From CAZUSO01 sp964622775 (GTDB lineage: Bacteria > Bacteroidota > Bacteroidia > Chitinophagales > Chitinophagaceae), in NCBI GenBank assembly GCA_964622775.1, contig CAZUSO010000102.1, positions 1-6,573 on the forward strand: a stretch of DNA of 6,573 nt. Reading direction: 5' to 3'. Positions within the stretch are counted from its first letter, which is position 1. Each line of letters opens with the position of its first letter. The notes beneath the pieces are model-generated. The model was not told where the DNA came from, did no database searches, and was given only the letters and a program-made list of their open reading frames with translations. Made by a program: the position numbers and the translations under genes. Positions 6,422-6,573 of this stretch are shown one piece after another.

Positions 6422-6573
6422 CTACTTCCTGTTCACCTTAATAGTCTGTGTTGTCACATCATCCTGGTACTTCAGAATGTACATGCCCTGGGACAAATGC
6501 TCCATAGGGAATTTGGCAATGCCATTGCTTTCAATCCCTGCACGGCCTAATACCCTGCCCGATACATCCATCA
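6422..6573 (-). CDS. C-terminal fragment of a T9SS type A cargo protein
   Basis: The last 49 residues of a minus-strand gene that continues beyond the right edge, with a TAG stop at 6424-6422. The fragment reads MDVSGRVLGRAG at its visible start, then a FPMEHLSQGMYILKY strand pair, and ends TIKVNRK. This is the second half of the type IX secretion C-terminal domain: the D-x-x-G-R-V strand, the L-x-x-G-x-Y-x-L-K motif, and a basic last residue. The visible first methionine is internal, since the family domain needs an FPNP-like segment before it. The cargo function lies outside the window. It converges on the kinase operon and is followed by the strong hairpin at 6360-6385. Confidence 0.85.
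   Translation of the reverse strand, partial: MDVSGRVLGRAGIESNGIAKFPMEHLSQGMYILKYQDDVTTQTIKVNRK

Noticed and set aside
6335..6550. Plus-strand frame of 71 codons
   Set aside because: It runs across the terminator hairpin and antisense to the clear T9SS C-terminal fragment.

Overview
The window looks like a chromosomal piece of a Bacteroidota genome, plausibly a Chitinophagales/Sphingobacteriales-like lineage, though the order is not resolved. Three genes end in the short C-terminal module of type IX secretion (T9SS) cargo (FPNP start, G-hydrophobic-Y motif, basic last residues). The sensor kinase has the propeller/Y_Y_Y architecture typical of this phylum. Two upstream regions carry the Bacteroidota-type -7 element TAnnTTTG, and Shine-Dalgarno sequences are not evident.

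Layout, left to right. The left edge (1-52, minus strand) holds only the signal-peptide start of an exported protein, preceded by a 282-bp AT-rich spacer. At 335-973 (minus) is a small cysteine-rich T9SS cargo protein; a 13-bp perfect inverted repeat lies directly upstream, abutting a TAAATTTG promoter element. At 1193-2032 (minus) is a second T9SS cargo protein, with a choice-of-anchor-J-like domain. A 264-bp divergent spacer follows. Then come two tightly coupled plus-strand genes: a LytTR-type response regulator (2297-3061) and, after one base, a 979-residue sensor histidine kinase (3063-6002). The kinase has a signal peptide, about 14 propeller blades, a Y_Y_Y domain, one membrane span and a LytS-type kinase domain. 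A GC-richer spacer of about 420 bp with no convincing gene follows, ending in a strong hairpin terminator. At the right edge (6422-6573, minus) is the C-terminal end of a third T9SS cargo gene.

How the genes probably work together: the kinase would sense an unknown extracytoplasmic ligand with its double propeller, autophosphorylate at H769 and pass phosphate to D55 of the adjacent regulator, which binds DNA through its LytTR domain. The regulator-kinase pair is surrounded by genes for secreted or surface proteins, so these are natural candidate targets, but that link is inference from position only. I see no mobile element, CRISPR array, tRNA or rRNA. The most original items are the inverted repeat at 1065-1117, the clean 14-blade periodicity of the sensor, and the unexplained spacer at 6003-6350.
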